A stretch of DNA of 64,000 bases, taken from positions 125,457 through 189,456 of the forward strand of contig MU277724.1 of the NCBI GenBank assembly GCA_022385805.1, read 5' to 3'. Below, one piece after another: positions 1 to 11,497 of the stretch; positions within the stretch are counted from its first letter, which is position 1; each line of letters begins with the position of its first letter. The translations under genes and the position numbers were made by a program. Below the pieces are notes generated by a model. It searched no databases and was not told where the DNA came from. It worked only from the letters and a program-made list of their open reading frames with translations. This stretch comes from Pilatotrama ljubarskyi (lineage: Eukaryota; Basidiomycota; Agaricomycetes; Polyporales; Polyporaceae).

Positions 1-110
1 ATTCCACGGCACCTTCGCGGTTCGCCGGAGTGCCTCGAGCCGCGGTCGCAGCGGGGGGCCAACCCCGCCGCCCTCGAGGGACAACTCGAGGACTGAGCCG
101 ATAGGACATG
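1..110 (+). repeat. Interspersed repeat, copy A
   Basis: About 100 bp here resemble, in inverted orientation, the stretch at 19558-19653. Shared blocks include a CTCGAGCCGC box, a run reading GGGGGCCAACCCCGC and a terminal CGATAGGAC, at roughly 75-80% identity by eye with one larger indel. The left end may lie outside the window. No coding potential or terminal structure was recognised, so it is called only a dispersed repeat. Confidence 0.45.
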
Positions 111-607
111 CTGATGCGCATGCTGAGATCCATGAGTTATTGTACATCCGGCCGGACGACCGGGCAAGGTCCACGACGTAAGCACGCTGCTGCAGCCTCC
201 GTGACGAGGTGTGCCAGTGGTGTACCCTCGTCAAGAGATTCTATGTGCGAATAGGGACCTAAATACTCTCCACTCTAGGGAGCATGGCATCCTGCCATAT
301 ACTCTGGAGAAGAGCCTCTGGGAGCTGCTGCCTCCCCGCAACACGCGGTGGTGGAGGTCCGGAATCCAGGGGGATGAAGCTGAGAGAGAAGGACGCGCAA
401 ACGCGGCAATATATGGTAGATCGACGCACGTGGGCCACTTCCCGAGTCGTCCCGAGATCACCGTACTCCCTGAAGTACTCTAAACCGTCAAACTCTCAAT
501 CCGAAAAAGGTATGACGCCTGCCGCATCGAGCAGCGAAGGAGTTGACTTGAGATGACCGCATACTGCCAGCCACCGCTCGCTTCATCCTCAACGACCCCC
601 GGCGTAC

Positions 608-614
608 TATATAA
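608..614 (+). promoter_or_regulatory. TATA box of first ferritin-like gene
   Basis: TATATAA lies 102 bp before the chosen ATG at 716. A strong TATA element is typical of inducible fungal genes. The tandem paralogue also has one. Confidence 0.5.
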
Positions 615-715
615 CGCGGACACTTGCGCCATGAACTTCAACGTTCGCCCACTCCCGACGCCATTCCCTCCTGCGCAACCCTCCGCCCGGTAGGCCTCCA
701 GTGCAAGTCGTCAAG

Positions 716-1819
716 ATGTTCAAGAAAGCCACCCTCCTCGCATTCGTCGCAGCGTCAGCAGTTCTCAGCGCACCTGCTCCACCGCCTCCTACCGGTACGT
801 GAATCTCATATCTTCACAGTGTCACTTCATCAGATTCACGTTCCGATGAATAGACACTGAGATCCTCAACCTTGCCCTCACGCTCGAGCACCTGGAGAAC
901 GCGTTCTACACTCAAGGTCTTGCCAGATTCAGCGAGCAGGATTTTGAGAACGATGGGCTTCCTGCTTGGGTCCATGGTCGCTTTGTGCAGATTTCCGGGC
1001 ACGAAGCAGAGCACGTCAAATTCCTCACCGCGGCTCTCGGAGATAAGGCAGTACAACCATGCGAATACAGCTTGTCGGTTCCTATCCAGATGCGGCATAG
1101 ATAGACCGCTGACGCTGTCTTCTAGTCCTTATGACAGTCCAAAGTCGTTCGCCGCCATTTCCATGGTGCTCGAGACCGTTGGCGCGTCGGCCTATCTTGG
1201 AGGAGCCAAGTACCTCGCAGACAATGCGGACTACTTGACTGCTGCTGGTGTAGGTGAACCTTTCCTCTTCTTGCATGTTGTCTGACACAAGGTTCTCTGT
1301 GGCCAGTCCATTCTCGCGGTGGAATCACGGCAAGCATCGTGGGTAACATCATCCGTGATGAAGCTCCAGCCCTGGAATGGGCCGTTCGACATTCCGCTCT
1401 CGGCCAGTGGCGCATATTCCCTCGCAGGTAAGCCTTGTTCCCTGATGCTCTCAGAACCCTGCTTGACCGATTATACCGTAGCCCCATTCATCAAGAGCTG
1501 CCCGTCGTCGAATGCTCCTCTTCCCGTCAAGAGCTTCCCGGCGCTGAAGATCACGAACTCGTCTCCCCCGCACGGCTCAGAAGTCACGGTCAAGTACACG
1601 AAGTCGAAGGACATGCACGACGATTCGACGTACGTCGCGTGGCTTGATGGGCTCCAGGTATTCTACACCAAGCTCGGGAAGGACGGGAAGACAAAGGTCC
1701 CGGACAATCTGCTGGGCACGGTATATGCGGCGGTAGTCAAGAACCAGGAGATGCCGAGCGATCACAATATGCTCAGCGGCTTTGTGGTGGTTCAGTTCCC
1801 GTTCGACTCGCGAGCGTAG
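716..1819 (+). CDS. Secreted ferritin-like (Rds1-type) protein, copy 1
   Basis: Five exons (716-794, 854-1073, 1126-1249, 1307-1427, 1482-1819) join in phase to 293 residues. The first 19 or so residues form a hydrophobic signal peptide ending in an alanine/proline-rich segment. The rest matches the fungal ferritin-like domain family that includes the stress protein Rds1: a helix with LEHLENAFY, a second with GHEAEH, and paired Glu/His residues as in four-helix-bundle di-metal proteins. The C-terminal third, ending VVQFPFDSRA, is conserved with the second copy. Metal binding and stress response are family knowledge, not shown here. The start was chosen because the signal peptide begins there and a TATA box lies 102 bp upstream. 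The gene at 3217 has an identical exon plan (first four exons 79, 220, 124 and 121 nt in both), so the pair arose by tandem duplication. Confidence 0.88.
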
Positions 1820-3125
1820 GCCTGACGTTGCAGCGCGGTCGGAGACGACCTCACCGGCGTGGTAGCGAACTCTCGTTTCCTGTACATATTAATCACACCC
1901 AACCGGTCTTTACAACTAGTACATCTACTACCCAATTTGAGGCCGAAGACCATGCCATCTCGGCAGGTTGAGATTTGCGGTCCAGAGCCTGCGGCGTCGT
2001 CGATCGACATCTGCCGCATGTATACTGAGTAACTCGGTATACGCGACTTTTGACTGGCTCTGAAGATTCCAACGTTGGAGGTGTACGTTGAACGTCGGAC
2101 GTTACGGTTTGTTCAACTCACGAAATGGCCGCGCATGGACTTCTCATGATTATGCTGCATCAAAAAGGACATCCCGAGTTCGTCGGAGGCGGGGAACATC
2201 AAGGCAGCTCAAGGGAAGTGCAGCACTCGAGTAGTCAAGGGGTATCGTGCTGATGAGGTTGAGTGGATACCATTGACCCTTAAAGTGTAGACTATGGCAC
2301 ACTACAAGCACCCAGACAGTCGAGTAGACAAGCAGACAAGGTCGAGTGCGATGCATGAGGAGGGATGGATGGTGGCGCAGGGTAAGCGGGCGGTTGAAGC
2401 AGGAAGTTTCCGAGCCACGTGGGACTGATCACGATTCAAACATGCTCGATATGGCAACAGAAGTTGGCGTTATACCAAACACTGACTCCAGAACTATGAT
2501 ACTGAAGGCTTGCACGGCTACGAAGGTACCAGTTATTAGACTGTGTTCGGCCTCTCTGAAAGAGGCGAGTAGGGGGTAGTAGAAGCGCCACGCTCTCTGT
2601 CAGCGATCCTCTGGACGCCTTCTCTAAACGCCCTCAGTATGTAAACGACTGGGCTGACTCAGGACCCTGCTGACACGCTTCTCTCTGAGGCTCGACCCGA
2701 ACCTGCGCCCAGGCTGACTCGTGCTCTGGCGTCTTCAGAAGGCGCAGACGCCGCTATCCGGTCTGCTTACAGTGCTGGCTCAGAGATGCGCCCCGTGCTT
2801 GGGCCGGACCGTTCCGCGCCAGTCCACCGTGACTGCATAGGTACTTCCCGGGCTGGCATCTGGCAGCGCGGTATGTCCGAGTCGTCTATCCTCAACATGA
2901 AGACGCTGCTCCTCCATATCAATATTAGCGAAGACTATGCTGCCCGGAGATGTGGAGGCGATTGGCTGCTGCCTGATTACAACTCCGTCCACCATGTCGT
3001 CCATCAGGTGAGGTCCTTTACGGGATCCGCGCCCGCTCGGAATCAGGGAAGACGTCTCCTTCTTTCGAGATGAACGCCGTAATGGCCGCCACTTCTCCTG
3101 TCCACCTCCCATTGTCCGCCCACCT
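1820..3125. other. Intergenic spacer between ferritin-like genes
   Basis: About 1.3 kb without a gene model I can support. Short open frames on both strands lack family motifs and splice signals. It contains the 3' region of the first gene and the promoter of the second. Confidence 0.6.
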
Positions 3126-3133
3126 TATAAATA
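3126..3133 (+). promoter_or_regulatory. TATA box of second ferritin-like gene
   Basis: TATAAATA lies 84 bp upstream of the ATG at 3217, at a spacing comparable to the TATA box of the paralogue. Confidence 0.55.
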
Positions 3134-3216
3134 GCGGTTCGAGCAGCCTGGCCTTCAGTCCTCGCCGTCCACTAGTATCCGCCCGCCCCCCTCGGGAAAC
3201 TGCCCAGCCCGCCAAA

Positions 3217-4336
3217 ATGCTTTGGAAGGCCACTTCTTTCGCTTTTGTGGCCGTGTCCGCTGTCCTCGGAGCACCTGCACCTGCTCCGCCTACAGGTACG
3301 CCAGAGTGCAAAACGGCCGTCTCTGCACCTGGTTCATGTTCTCGCCATCAGATATGGAGGTCCTCAACCTCGCCTTGACTCTCGAGCACCTGGAGAACGC
3401 GTTCTACTCCAAAGGACTCACCCAGTTCAGCCAGGGGGACTTCGAGGGCGACGGATATCCCGCCTGGGTGCACGACCGCTTCGTGCAGATCGCGCAGCAC
3501 GAAGCGGAGCACGTCACGTTCCTCACCGGGGCTCTCGGAGACAACGCCGTCAAAGCATGCGAATACGACTTGTCAATCCTTCTCCGCAGATAGACTTCTG
3601 AGCGCGCGCTGACTGCCGCCTGTAGCCCGTTCGACAGCCCAAAAACGTTCGCGGCGATGTCGATGGTCTTTGAGACCGTTGGATCATCGGCTTACCTTGG
3701 GGGCGCGAAGTTCCTCGGTAACAATGCGGAGTACGTAACCGCCGCTGGCGTGAGTGGAACTGTTGTCGTTGTCTGTTCGCGACGTGTCCTTGACTGGGAG
3801 CGTTTCAGTCTATTCTCGCGGTAGAGGCGCGTCAGGCGTCTTGGGTGACCTCATCCGTCATGAAACTTCAGCCTTGGAATGGGCCGTTCGACGTCCCGCT
3901 TACAGCCAGCGGGGCATATTCTCTGGCAGGTGCGATTCAGGTTCTGTTACCTCAGCGACCGTCACTCACGATGACCTATTCAGCCCCGTTCATCAAAAGC
4001 TGCCCCTCGACGAACGCGCCCCTGCCAATAAAAACCTTCCCGGCGCTCACACTCTCGAGCTCGTCGCCCGAGCCCGGCGCCATGATCACCGCCACCTACG
4101 GGACGTCTCCGACCGCGAAAACAGGCTCTGCGTACGTCGCGTGGCTCGACGGCCTCCAGGTCGTCTTCTCCGAGCTCAGCAAGGACGGCAAGACGACCGT
4201 GCCCGCGAACCTGCGAGGGACGGTGTACGCCGGCGTCGTGAGCAGCAAGGAGACGCTGAGCGACGACACCATGCTGAGCGGCTTGACGGTGGTCCAGTTC
4301 CCGTTCGACTCCCGGGCTGCCGGTCCCAACGTCTGA
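3217..4336 (+). CDS. Secreted ferritin-like (Rds1-type) protein, copy 2
   Basis: Five exons (3217-3295, 3352-3571, 3626-3749, 3809-3929, 3984-4336) give 298 residues. Exon lengths and intron phases match those of the gene at 716 in the first four exons; only the last exon is longer (353 against 338 nt). It has a signal peptide, then the ferritin-like helices with LEHLENAFY and QHEAEH, then a conserved C-terminal region ending VVQFPFDSRA plus a short tail. It is probably a secreted, stress-linked protein with a possible di-metal site; the reaction is unknown. The introns have diverged while the exons are conserved, so the duplication is not very recent. Confidence 0.88.
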
Positions 4337-4595
4337 GAGCGTCGGGGGAGAAGCCGGGCGTGGTGCGGGCTGTGTGCGAACTTTTGACCGCGGCGAACTC
4401 TGATGTCTTTGCCCGCGTACGTCTATAGCGAAATAATAAGTGCATCTCCGCCCACTCACTTTGCCTTGCTCGTTATCTCTGGAGCGCAGCTGGCATCGAC
4501 GCGCGTTGTAGCTATGTGGTGCTGCTCTAGCCGTGTCCGTGGTACTAGCATGCGTCCGGGCTTTGTAGACAGAGTGACAAAATATGACGGCCTTA

Positions 4596-4758
4596 GGCCC
4601 TGGTCGGCTGCCCGTGAGATACAACTCACGCCCCGCGGTGTGAGTGCGAGTTGCAACTCACATGTGAGCGCTTAACGGGCGCTTGCGCGAATTTTCCAGT
4701 GGGAGCCACATTCCGCACTCACGTGTGAGATGTATTTCACGGGCAGCCGACCAGGCCC
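4596..4758. mobile_element. Harbinger/Tourist-like MITE
   Basis: A 163-bp foldback element. The outer 34 bases of each end are inverted repeats with 3 mismatches (start GGCCCTGGTCGGCTGCCCGT, rest at 4616-4629). The element is directly flanked by TTA on both sides (4593-4595 and 4759-4761). A three-base TTA/TAA target duplication and ends starting GG are typical of PIF/Harbinger-derived MITEs. The interior holds more GTGAGTGCG-type inverted motifs and no open frame. It sits 86 bp from the tRNA-Gln gene. Confidence 0.8.
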
Positions 4759-4830
4759 TTAGCAAGGTCACCGTTTACCAGATGCGATAACGAACCCCCG
4801 GTTGCGCCTCATGAGCTCGTCAGGTGGGTC

Positions 4831-4840
4831 AAAAACAAAA
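4831..4840 (-). terminator. Pol III terminator after tRNA-Gln
   Basis: On the minus strand the sequence TTTTGTTTTT begins 5 bases after the discriminator base of tRNA-Gln. T-runs are the RNA polymerase III stop signal. It could end transcription of the tRNA-Thr/tRNA-Gln pair as one unit. Confidence 0.6.
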
Positions 4841-4844
4841 GATC

Positions 4845-4922
4845 AGGCGCTACCAGGGCTCGAACCTGGGTTTTGGGAACACTCTTCAGAATCCCAAGTG
4901 ATAACCGCTACACTATAGCGCC
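4845..4922 (-). tRNA. tRNA-Gln (CTG) with 6-nt intron
   Basis: The minus strand folds into a full cloverleaf. It has a perfect 7-bp acceptor (GGCGCTA with TAGCGCC), D-arm, anticodon stem TGGGA/TCCCA and T-arm CCAGG TTCGAGC CCTGG. The anticodon CTG is at 4887-4889. The anticodon loop has 13 instead of 7 bases, so a 6-base intron at 4880-4885 follows position 37, the standard nuclear tRNA intron site. It lies 6 bases downstream of tRNA-Thr. That is an unusually short intron. Confidence 0.9.
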
Positions 4923-4928
4923 GAAAAG

Positions 4929-5000
4929 TGCCCATTGGCTGGATTGAACAACCGACCTCACCATTACGAGTGGCGCGCTCTACCACTGAGCTAAACGGGC
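4929..5000 (-). tRNA. tRNA-Thr (CGT)
   Basis: A complete intronless cloverleaf. Acceptor GCCCGTT pairs with AATGGGC (one G-T pair), the D-stem is GCTC/GAGC, the anticodon stem CGCCA/TGGTG carries loop CTCGTAA with anticodon CGT at 4966-4968, and the T-stem is GGTTG/CAGCC. The discriminator base is A. It is followed after only 6 bases (CTTTTC) by tRNA-Gln on the same strand. Confidence 0.9.
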
Positions 5001-5255
5001 GTTGGGAGCTCACCGGTGGGTACTTTCTACATTGCACTGCCTTCTAGCGGACATGGACCACGACGTGCCGCACACGCTCGGATGCGAAGTTAGTACGCAG
5101 ACTGCTGTTACAGTACTTGTATGTGTGGACTGAGGTCGGCGCATACCAAACTCATCTTGGCCACAAATCGAACAAAGGAATGACACACGGCCATAGAGTA
5201 CATCATGCATGTGGTTGAACTTCTTCATTTTTACCTCGACCCGCTGCCTGCACCT

Positions 5256-7931
5256 CTAAGATGATGTCTTCGCCATCATAGCAGCAAACTCGACGTTGAA
5301 GTCCTCCATCGCGTCCAATGTTTCCTCTAGATGCTCAACGGCAAGCGACTGTCCGCGGCTGTGCGCGAGAGACTGCGCAGTGCGGCACGCATTCTTGATC
5401 TGTCGGCCGTTCACTTCCCGCACGGCGAGCCTGCGCACAAACTCGTCCGTCGCGCCCCCATCCGTCGACGGAAGGCCCACGCCAGCCTTGCGCAGGAACG
5501 CGCGCCAAACCTGCGTGCGCGCCTCGAGGGAGAGCTCGCCGAAGTGCAGTGCGACGTGGATGCGCGAGAGGAACGCGGGATCGAACGCGGTGATCCGGTT
5601 CGTGGTGAGGAAGAGGATGCCGCGGTAGTACTCGACATGACGCAGGCTGTAGGCCTGTGGATTCAGCCGTGCGAGAAGGGTGGAAATGGCAAGAAAGGCT
5701 TACAAAACGGCAACCATAGCGTTCCGCTCAAGGTCGTGCAGAGAGCGACGCTCAAGGAAGACATCGGCCTGCGTGATCTCCGTCAGTATCCTCGTTGTGC
5801 TTGGAGCTCGGCGGCCGCGAAGCGATGCATACCTCATCAATGAGCACGATGGCCTTCCAGCTCGTTGCAATGTCAAAGACCCTGGTCAGCTCTGCGTCGA
5901 CATCCGATGCCTTGGTGCCGAGGTCTCCTCCGCCAACGACGTACAACGGGCGGTGCACACGCTCGCTGGTCGCCTCTGCGGAGAGCGTCTTGCCAACGCC
6001 GGGCGGACCAAACAGATTGATGATGAGGCCCTGGCCTTTGCCTTGTACAAAGTCGTCGAAGCCGAGGTCGACACTGTGGGCATCGACGAGGGAGCGCAGG
6101 AGATCCTTGCGGTCGTCCGCGAGGACGAGGTTCTCGAACGCCTCTTCGTTCCACGTGATAGGCTGTACGTGCTGCACGTTGAACTCGACTTTGGGTGGAA
6201 AGGGAAGAGAGTGTCAGTCAACGAAACGTTCAGACGTCGGGTTGGAAACGTACGCCATATCTTGTCCGAGAGACTGTACCCATAGAGAATGGGCGAAGCG
6301 AGGAGCAGGTCCTCGTCCTTGAGCGACTGTTCCTCTGAGTGGGTCCGGGCGCGAACGTCGAGGGTGAAGACATCCTGGTACAAATCGGCGTCATCTACAG
6401 CAAGCATTCAATACTCCGGTGCCATGAGAGTCAAACCCGCCACAGGACTCAACTCGTTACCCGGCGATGAGGATGACGCCCAGGATGACGATGCATGACA
6501 TCTGTCTCTCTGATTTGCTCCTCACGCTCCTCTTGGCTCGCCTTTGGTCGTGCATAGTTCGGATGTAGCCGAAGGAAGTTCCCTGCGCATGTCCACGGTC
6601 AGCGACCAGTGGTAGCCAAGAATATTATGCTGTGCGACGCTCACTCCTATCGACCATGATGCGCGAGTCAACCTATACAGACGTGAGCTGCATGTAGACA
6701 CTATCGGAAGCCAGGCTCACGTTGTACTTGATGATGGTCTGGGTAACGTTGGTCCCAACGCGGAAGCCGGCGGTACCTTGGTAGTGAACATGGTGGACAC
6801 CCTTGAGCGACGCCCACTTTCGGCCGCGCTCCAGCAGCATGTTCTCGAGTGCTTGAGGGTCGGTGCTGTACTTGAGCGGGTACGCGGCGAGCGTGTTGAT
6901 CTTCTTCGTGCCGGAGAACGGCTCGATATAGATAATGCTCTCCACTCGGCCATACGTCTTCTCGCCAATGGCGGGGATGCGCTGCGTGGCGGACGTGCGC
7001 GGGGCTGAAGACGGCGCGTCGGCATTGACATTACGGCCGTGGATGGCCTCCTCGAGTGAATCGATGCTCTCGCACAGCAGCCGCCATACACAGTGCGACT
7101 TCCCGCTCCCGAAGTTCATCGTGCGCGCGGCGCGGAGCTGAAGAGCGCGAGTCTCGCCGGTGACCGGGCACTCGGTTACGATGATCGTGCGAGGGATGAG
7201 GATCGCGTATAAGAGCTCGAAAGTGATCTCTCCATGACTGGTGAGGTTCGCAATCTTGGCGAGTGTCGCAGAGTAGTCCTTGCGCAAATAGTTGAGCAAA
7301 ACGCCCAGGGTCGTAAGGACGTAATCGTCGTGCTGTGTGCGCGTCTTCGCCCGGAGCTGCTTCTCGTATTCTTCAAACTTCGAGAAGAATGCAAGGAGGA
7401 GGTGCGGGTCAAGCTGAAGAACCAGTGAGACGATCAGCGGCTGTTCTCGCCAGCAGCGAATGCGCAGGGCACTACCTCGAGAGGCTCGGCCGTCCAGGAT
7501 ATACCAGGCACCTGCTTGATAACATCCTTGCAGGCCTTGAGCAGGTACGGACTCTTGATTACGATCTTGTAGGAGATCTCCTCGTCCGGAGCGCGGGGCT
7601 CAGGGAACTTGCGGACGACGACGAAGCAAAAGTTCTGCCAAGGGTCGTTGCCAATCCCATTGCCGACCGGTCGGACGGCCTCTGCGGAAATCCCGGAGCC
7701 AGTGTTTCTGTACTTCCAACCCTTGGACCAGGTGCTCCAGTAGTTGTCGACGCGCTTGATCTTCAGATTAGGCGCGGAGAGGAAAGCAGGAATGTCGACG
7801 AAGTCGGTGTCTCCTTCAACGCTGGTGTTGTCCGCACCAGTGAGAGGCCTAGTCTCTTGCGACTGCTTCTCAGAGAATGGGTTAGCCATCGAGACGCGCG
7901 AGGAGCGCGAGCGAGAGAAGTAGCTGCGCAT
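5256..7931 (-). CDS. AAA+ ATPase with DUF7025-type N-terminal region
   Basis: At least eight exons on the minus strand: 7476-7931, 6721-7413, 6645-6672 (28 nt), one from 6582 to about 6450, one from about 6394 to 6254, 5833-6188, 5704-5768 and 5256-5646. The exon joint between about 6460 and 6394 is unsure; all others are in phase. The N-terminal half matches the DUF7025 region that precedes a AAA+ domain in many fungal ATPases. The ATPase has Walker A GPPGVGKT and Walker B IVLIDE, then ADVFLERR, an LTTNR sensor-1 segment and SRIHVAL with the arginine-finger region; the C-terminus is a helical lid. It should be an ATP-driven remodeller; the substrate is unknown. The family is numerous in Agaricomycetes. 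No targeting signal was seen. Confidence 0.85.
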
Positions 7932-9318
7932 GGTGGGGGAAGAGGGCCCTCAGAGGTGATGACACCCGTGCATGGCGTTAGGCCAGTTTATATACTCTCA
8001 GACGGTGAGAAACAGAATCGCCATAGATAGCAGTTACTAGATCTGAGGACCACGGATGTGGGCACTAAATGGCGAGTGGGACTGGTCCGGAGCCCAGTGA
8101 CAGCGATCCTAGGATTTCGAAGGCTTCTCTGCGCTGCGCTGTTCGAAAAGAACGCTGACTACCACACCGACTGTGTCGTAGAAGTCTTGATGCAGATAAG
8201 GTCCTGATGTCCAAGCGATTCGTGAGAGCTGGAGGCCCTCGATAGCTCCGACGTCCATGGGGGACAGCGTTGACGTCGAGGCAATCCAGTGCGCCCTGAA
8301 CAGCATTTGTCGACAGCTCGCTGGGCGCTGATGCCAACCCCGTATTTGCAGAGTGGTGAATCCGAGGACCTCGCTAAATGACGGGAGTGGCGGATTTCAC
8401 GCAATCAAGAGCCCTTCGGGACAGCAGGAGGCAGGATGTTATAGCGCGAAGCACGGACTGGCTTGATACACCTACGCATCTTCAGTAATAAGACAATCGA
8501 CCTGGTCAATGCATCCGCACTTACCCCATGTGTGCAACCGCTCGAATTTAGGATAGAGTCCCACTTGAACTTGGCGTGTCGTAGACAGGTTCCCTATCCA
8601 GCGAGTCGCACGTACGGCTTGCCATTCATGAGGCCTGAGGTTCGGCGGGCGCAAGATGATGGTCGCGCTTCATTTCTATCTGCATCTGTGAGCGTCTCAT
8701 TACAACTTATAGTCCCTGTATCTCCCAGGAGGCTGATGAGCTGTGCGAGAAGTCAGGCGATAGTGTACGCTGCGAGCCTTTCAGCGTGGTCTGGGTCAAG
8801 TGCAGAGACGCAGGGCGCTAAAGGAGAACGTACTGAACGCTGGGCGTCTGTATAAGCGCCTGTAAGCAGTGTTCTCACGCCGACTGCCTCTCTCGTGCTC
8901 CCTGCATACTTAGCCCATCTGTTGCAATAGTTCAAACTCCGCTTATCCCGCACCTTATGCCTCTTCTTATTTCCACGGGCCGACGAGGTGGCGGATTCTT
9001 ATCCTACTACCTGAGTTGCAATATGTAACGTAGTCGGTTCTAATCGATCTGTTCTCTGTTCTCTGTTTCCTGACGCCGAAGTCGCCGTTCTGTAGCTATC
9101 TTTCACTGGTACCTCTTTCATGCATGATATAATTGCCGACAAATGCGCCCACACGGATAAATGGAATCCGTTGAGCCCAAATACTTACGACGTCACGTTT
9201 CGACCGCCATCGCCCTCTTTGACAACTTCGAACTTCTGCGCTCGCATCCGACTTCGCTTTCGGATCGACTTCAAGAACGAGAACGTAAGTACATCAGGCT
9301 CGCTTCTCACGTCCCGCC

Positions 9319-9390
9319 GTAGAGCGGATGCCTGTCGTAGAACAGATGCCTGTCGCAGAACAGATGCCCGTCATCACACGGATGCCCCTG
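9319..9390. repeat. Four-unit 18-bp minisatellite
   Basis: Four head-to-tail imperfect units of 18 bp with core AGAACAGATGCCTGTC, at 9319-9336, 9337-9354, 9355-9372 and 9373-9390. The unit is a multiple of three and stays open in frame, but the frame has no other protein-like features. Confidence 0.7.
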
Positions 9391-10624
9391 CGAGGGATGA
9401 TTGCACCGTCAGCCATAGACGTCTCAAAGGGCCCTACAGCTGTCCAGCGTCGCTTTATCCCGTTCAGCACTCTTTAGTACATCCGGGCGTAGCTCCCATG
9501 CAGCCCTGTACGTTTTGGCTGCCATTGAGGGAGTGCAAGGGGCTGGATGGCTCCTTGCCGCTGCGGATGACAGCGACGATACGGGCGCCTCTCCAGGTCG
9601 CCTGCATTTCGGCTGTGATCAGCGCTGCAGCAGCCTTGGCACTCGAATCTGTATAGAATGACAGCCAATGCTGCGTCCCCACTATTGTAGTCGGCCACGT
9701 CGTCCACAGATTCTACCAAGCAGGTGTTATTCATACGCTATACTCCAATGAACTGGACTCGCCTGCTCGCGAGTACTGTATGATTATCAGGAGTGCATCC
9801 TCGTCCTTGCTACCCTTGCTCTCCATCCTGCGCTTTGTCTCCCTGTGTGCATCCAGAGGAACATCATCGGTCCTCCACTGAAATCACTATGCGAGTGGAG
9901 GCTGGCTGGCTCGGAGCTCAAAACGGGAGCAGTGTCCTTGCTCGGCACTCAGATTATTGCCCAGCAATACATTGTCCAAGCTGCACCACAGGCTGTCATC
10001 CGTTGCCTTCCTCGATGTCCTGCTCGGCACACCGGACTCCGTGCTGACGCTCTTCGCGGACTACGTCGCCGAAGTCTTTGCACTCTGTGCAGAAACCCCG
10101 CTTCTCCTCCTCCACAGCCAAGCGGAACTGGATAGTCTCCGCGACCGCCGATACTTAGTAGGCGGTCTGGCGAGTACCTGCAGGATGGCCCTGTGTGCCG
10201 CCTACACTGCTTGTAGGTATGTGTCTGTGCGTTGCACCCCGTTGGGTGTTTACCATCGCCACTGCCGGACAAGCCTGCCCTCCTCCCGCACCACCACGCA
10301 TTCACATGCTCATGCCCATCTCCTGCAGTTCACCCTAGGCCTATGCTCCCTGCCCTCGTCCACCGCGGAAGGTGCCCGAGCGCGGCCTCAGGATCGGATG
10401 TGCACTAGATTACCATGCATGCTGCTGTACTGGGACCTCATAAACCTACCTGACAATGTGTGAATTGCTCTGGTTCTTCCTAGATGCGTGTGCCGCAGGC
10501 GCCCCTGGGCGAAGTGTACGCTGTACATGGGGTCCTCTAAGTAGGACTCGCGGTTGATCCGATGTTGACGAGCGGCGCTCTCCGGGGTAGCGCCCGCCCC
10601 AACTCCGATGGCCGAAACTGTTTT

Positions 10625-10644
10625 TCTCTCTCTCTCTCTCTCTC
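10625..10644. repeat. CT microsatellite
   Basis: About ten CT dinucleotides follow a short T run. It is a simple sequence repeat with no evident gene context. Confidence 0.85.
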
Positions 10645-11497
10645 ACCTAGCGCGCTCTACACCGGTAGCTGACGAGTGTGTCCCGCAATGGCGGCGAAGA
10701 CTAGTCCCCACCGACCACGGAAGGAATCGCGGCCAGAGCGTATAGCGGGCCCATCTCGCCGTGCTTGACTTCCAAGAACGACGTAGCCGACCACACGTAG
10801 GCGAGAGCGCATCCTCAGCACACTGAACGGTCTACTGACATTGTCACTCCAATTCTCTCGCATGCAGAGAGACGAAACAGGACGCAACACACTCAGTAAT
10901 GCCTTCCTTGGATGCATGATGCCTATCCACAGCTTCCGCGACGCCATTTTTCAGTAATTCGTCACTCAGACGTTTGTGTATGACCGGGCGTCTCCCTGAC
11001 GCGGGCTCTCACCCTGGTATCACGAGTCCATATAAGACCCGAGAGTCGTCGACATCGTCGCTATCGGCTTCTCCATCTTTACTCTTTTTCATAGACAGAA
11101 GCACACGCTCGTCACAGGTCGTCTCTCGACCGCCGAAGCTCGATGCGGCATCGATCGACACGTGTTCGCCACGCAAGGGTAGCAGGGCGGAAAACACGCC
11201 GCTGCAACGCCTCCCAGGGCCGCGACACCATAACGCGCGATAGCTTCGCACAAAGACGCGCGTGGCCAATCTCTGCGTTCAACTTCATTTACAAGGTCGC
11301 GATGAGCACGCAGCGCGAGCTCCTCGCTGCCCGTACCTCCGCCCTTGCGGCACTCTCCCTGCTCTAGCTTGCCGACTGCCCTCTTTACTCAACTGTATGT
11401 CACGGATCATAGACGAGGATAATCGGTACGTGCACTTGCGTCCCCTGCAGCTGGACCATGAGCTCACCGCCGCAGACACGAATTCCCTTTTCCCCGC

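Larger units (their letters stand above)
7932..11497. other. Gene-poor region
   Basis: About 3.6 kb with no gene I can support. Open frames of 60-180 codons occur on both strands (longest plus-strand ones near 9120-9656 and 9957-10463), but they show no recognisable domain and no consistent splice signals. The region contains a four-unit 18-bp minisatellite (9319-9390) and a CT microsatellite (10625-10644). Decayed genes or an uncharacterised non-coding transcript cannot be excluded. Confidence 0.55.
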
